Positions 5,201 to 5,345 of a stretch of 5,345 nucleotides of DNA are shown one piece after another. Below the pieces are notes generated by a model. That model made no database searches and had not been told where the DNA came from. It saw only the letters and a program-made list of their open reading frames with translations. The position numbers were made by a program, and so were the translations under genes. Positions within the stretch are counted from its first letter, which is position 1. Each line of letters starts with the position of its first letter. Origin of the DNA: DATGIQ01 sp035295665 (lineage in GTDB: Bacteria > Planctomycetota > Planctomycetia > Gemmatales > Gemmataceae); the NCBI GenBank assembly GCA_035295665.1, contig DATGIQ010000234.1, forward strand, positions 1-5,345, read 5' to 3'.

Positions 5201-5218
5201 TAAGATGCGTTGGCCCTG
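5201..5218 (-). repeat. ISAs1 terminal inverted repeat, transposase 5' side
   Basis: The reverse complement reads CAGGGCCAACGCATCTTA and matches 1524-1541 at 16 of 18 bases. It abuts the CACAGAG hairpin without a gap. Confidence 0.85.
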
Positions 5219-5320
5219 CCACAGAGTCACAGAGAACACAGAGAAAAAACACAAAGAAAAAACAAACAAATAAATTCCAATTCTTCTGTGTCTTTCTCTG
5301 TGCTCTCTGTGACTCTGTGG
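5219..5320. repeat. Long CACAGAG hairpin repeat
   Basis: The left arm 5219-5245 and right arm 5294-5320 are complementary over 27 bp with one mismatch, and weaker pairing continues inward; the loop is A/T-rich. CACAGAG occurs at 5220, 5228 and 5237 (spacing 8 then 9), with inverted copies on the right. Such CACAGAG hairpins are a frequent intergenic repeat in environmental bacterial genomes and give rise to spurious ORFs rich in Ser, Lys and Phe. An RNA copy would fold into a strong stem and might act as a terminator or RNA-stability element, but no function is shown here. Confidence 0.85.
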
Positions 5321-5345
5321 TTAGTTCCTCTTCTTCTCTTTAAGG
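5321..5345. other. Pyrimidine-rich end of the window
   Basis: TTAGTTCCTC followed by TTCTTCTC and TTTAAGG, no gene visible. It probably belongs to the flank of the CACAGAG repeat. Confidence 0.4.

Larger units (their letters stand above)
1524..5218 (-). mobile_element. ISAs1-family insertion sequence, interrupted by a serine-recombinase element
   Basis: Terminal inverted repeats at 1524-1541 (starting CAGGGCTAACGCATCT) and 5201-5218 (reverse complement starting CAGGGCCAACGCATCT) match at 16 of 18 bases. Subtracting the 2464-bp insert leaves 1231 bp, the usual ISAs1 size. The single transposase gene runs on the minus strand and is split at codons 150/151. No direct repeat of 8-10 bp, as this family normally makes, is visible: the left flank ends CTCTGCTGG and the right flank begins CCACAGAG. 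The element has therefore probably been through recombination or a neighbouring deletion since it inserted. It cannot move by its own transposase in the present form. Confidence 0.9.

Noticed and set aside
5219..5320. CRISPR-like repetition
   Set aside because: The units are 7 bases with 1-2 base gaps and form one hairpin; there are no spacers and no cas genes.
5125..5343. 72-residue plus-strand ORF with a Ser-rich end
   Set aside because: It runs through the CACAGAG hairpin, a known source of false ORFs, and its upstream part is antisense to the ISAs1 start region.

Overview
The window is GC-rich accessory DNA, most likely from a member of the Planctomycetota, possibly Gemmataceae. The best taxonomic clue is the partial gene at the left edge. 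Its beta-rich tail resembles the C-terminal region of the large secreted PPC-domain proteins I associate with that group. No rRNA or other marker gene is present, so the assignment is an inference from recalled family features.

Layout: (a) 3-485, 3' end of a secreted/beta-domain protein gene. (b) 511-538, a short intergenic repeat (CGCCAAG three times). (c) 563-1430, an apparently intact IS5-family insertion sequence (IS427-like group) whose DDE transposase is split into two reading frames joined by a -1 slippery site. (d) about 1435-1521, a small remnant that looks like an RHS-repeat core. (e) 1524-5218, an ISAs1-family insertion sequence with both terminal inverted repeats still present. 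Its transposase, on the minus strand, is cut in two at codons 150/151. (f) 2208-4676, inside the ISAs1 element, a compact 2464-bp mobile element on the plus strand: a DUF5372-like gene, a small overlapping ORF and a 682-aa large serine recombinase. (g) 5219-5320, a long imperfect hairpin built from CACAGAG repeats.

The nesting can be read to the base. Removing 2464 bp between the two copies of TCGTT (2208-2212 and 4672-4676) rejoins the ISAs1 transposase in frame as 374 codons plus stop, inside a 1231-bp IS. Both are normal sizes for that family. This fixes the ends of the serine-recombinase element and reconstructs its attB and attP.

The most interesting point concerns the first gene of that element. 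The DUF5372-like ORF has no usable start in the integrated state that would include its conserved beginning. At the opposite end of the element, just after the recombinase stop, lies an orphan ribosome-binding site and ATG (AAGGGG, then ATG at 4664). When the ends are joined, as in an excised circle or tandem copy, this ATG falls in frame with the DUF5372-like ORF and gives a complete 117-aa protein at the head of a three-gene overlapping operon. The element therefore looks built so that excision reassembles its own lead gene, in the same spirit as junction promoters of IS circles but acting on a coding sequence and its translation start.
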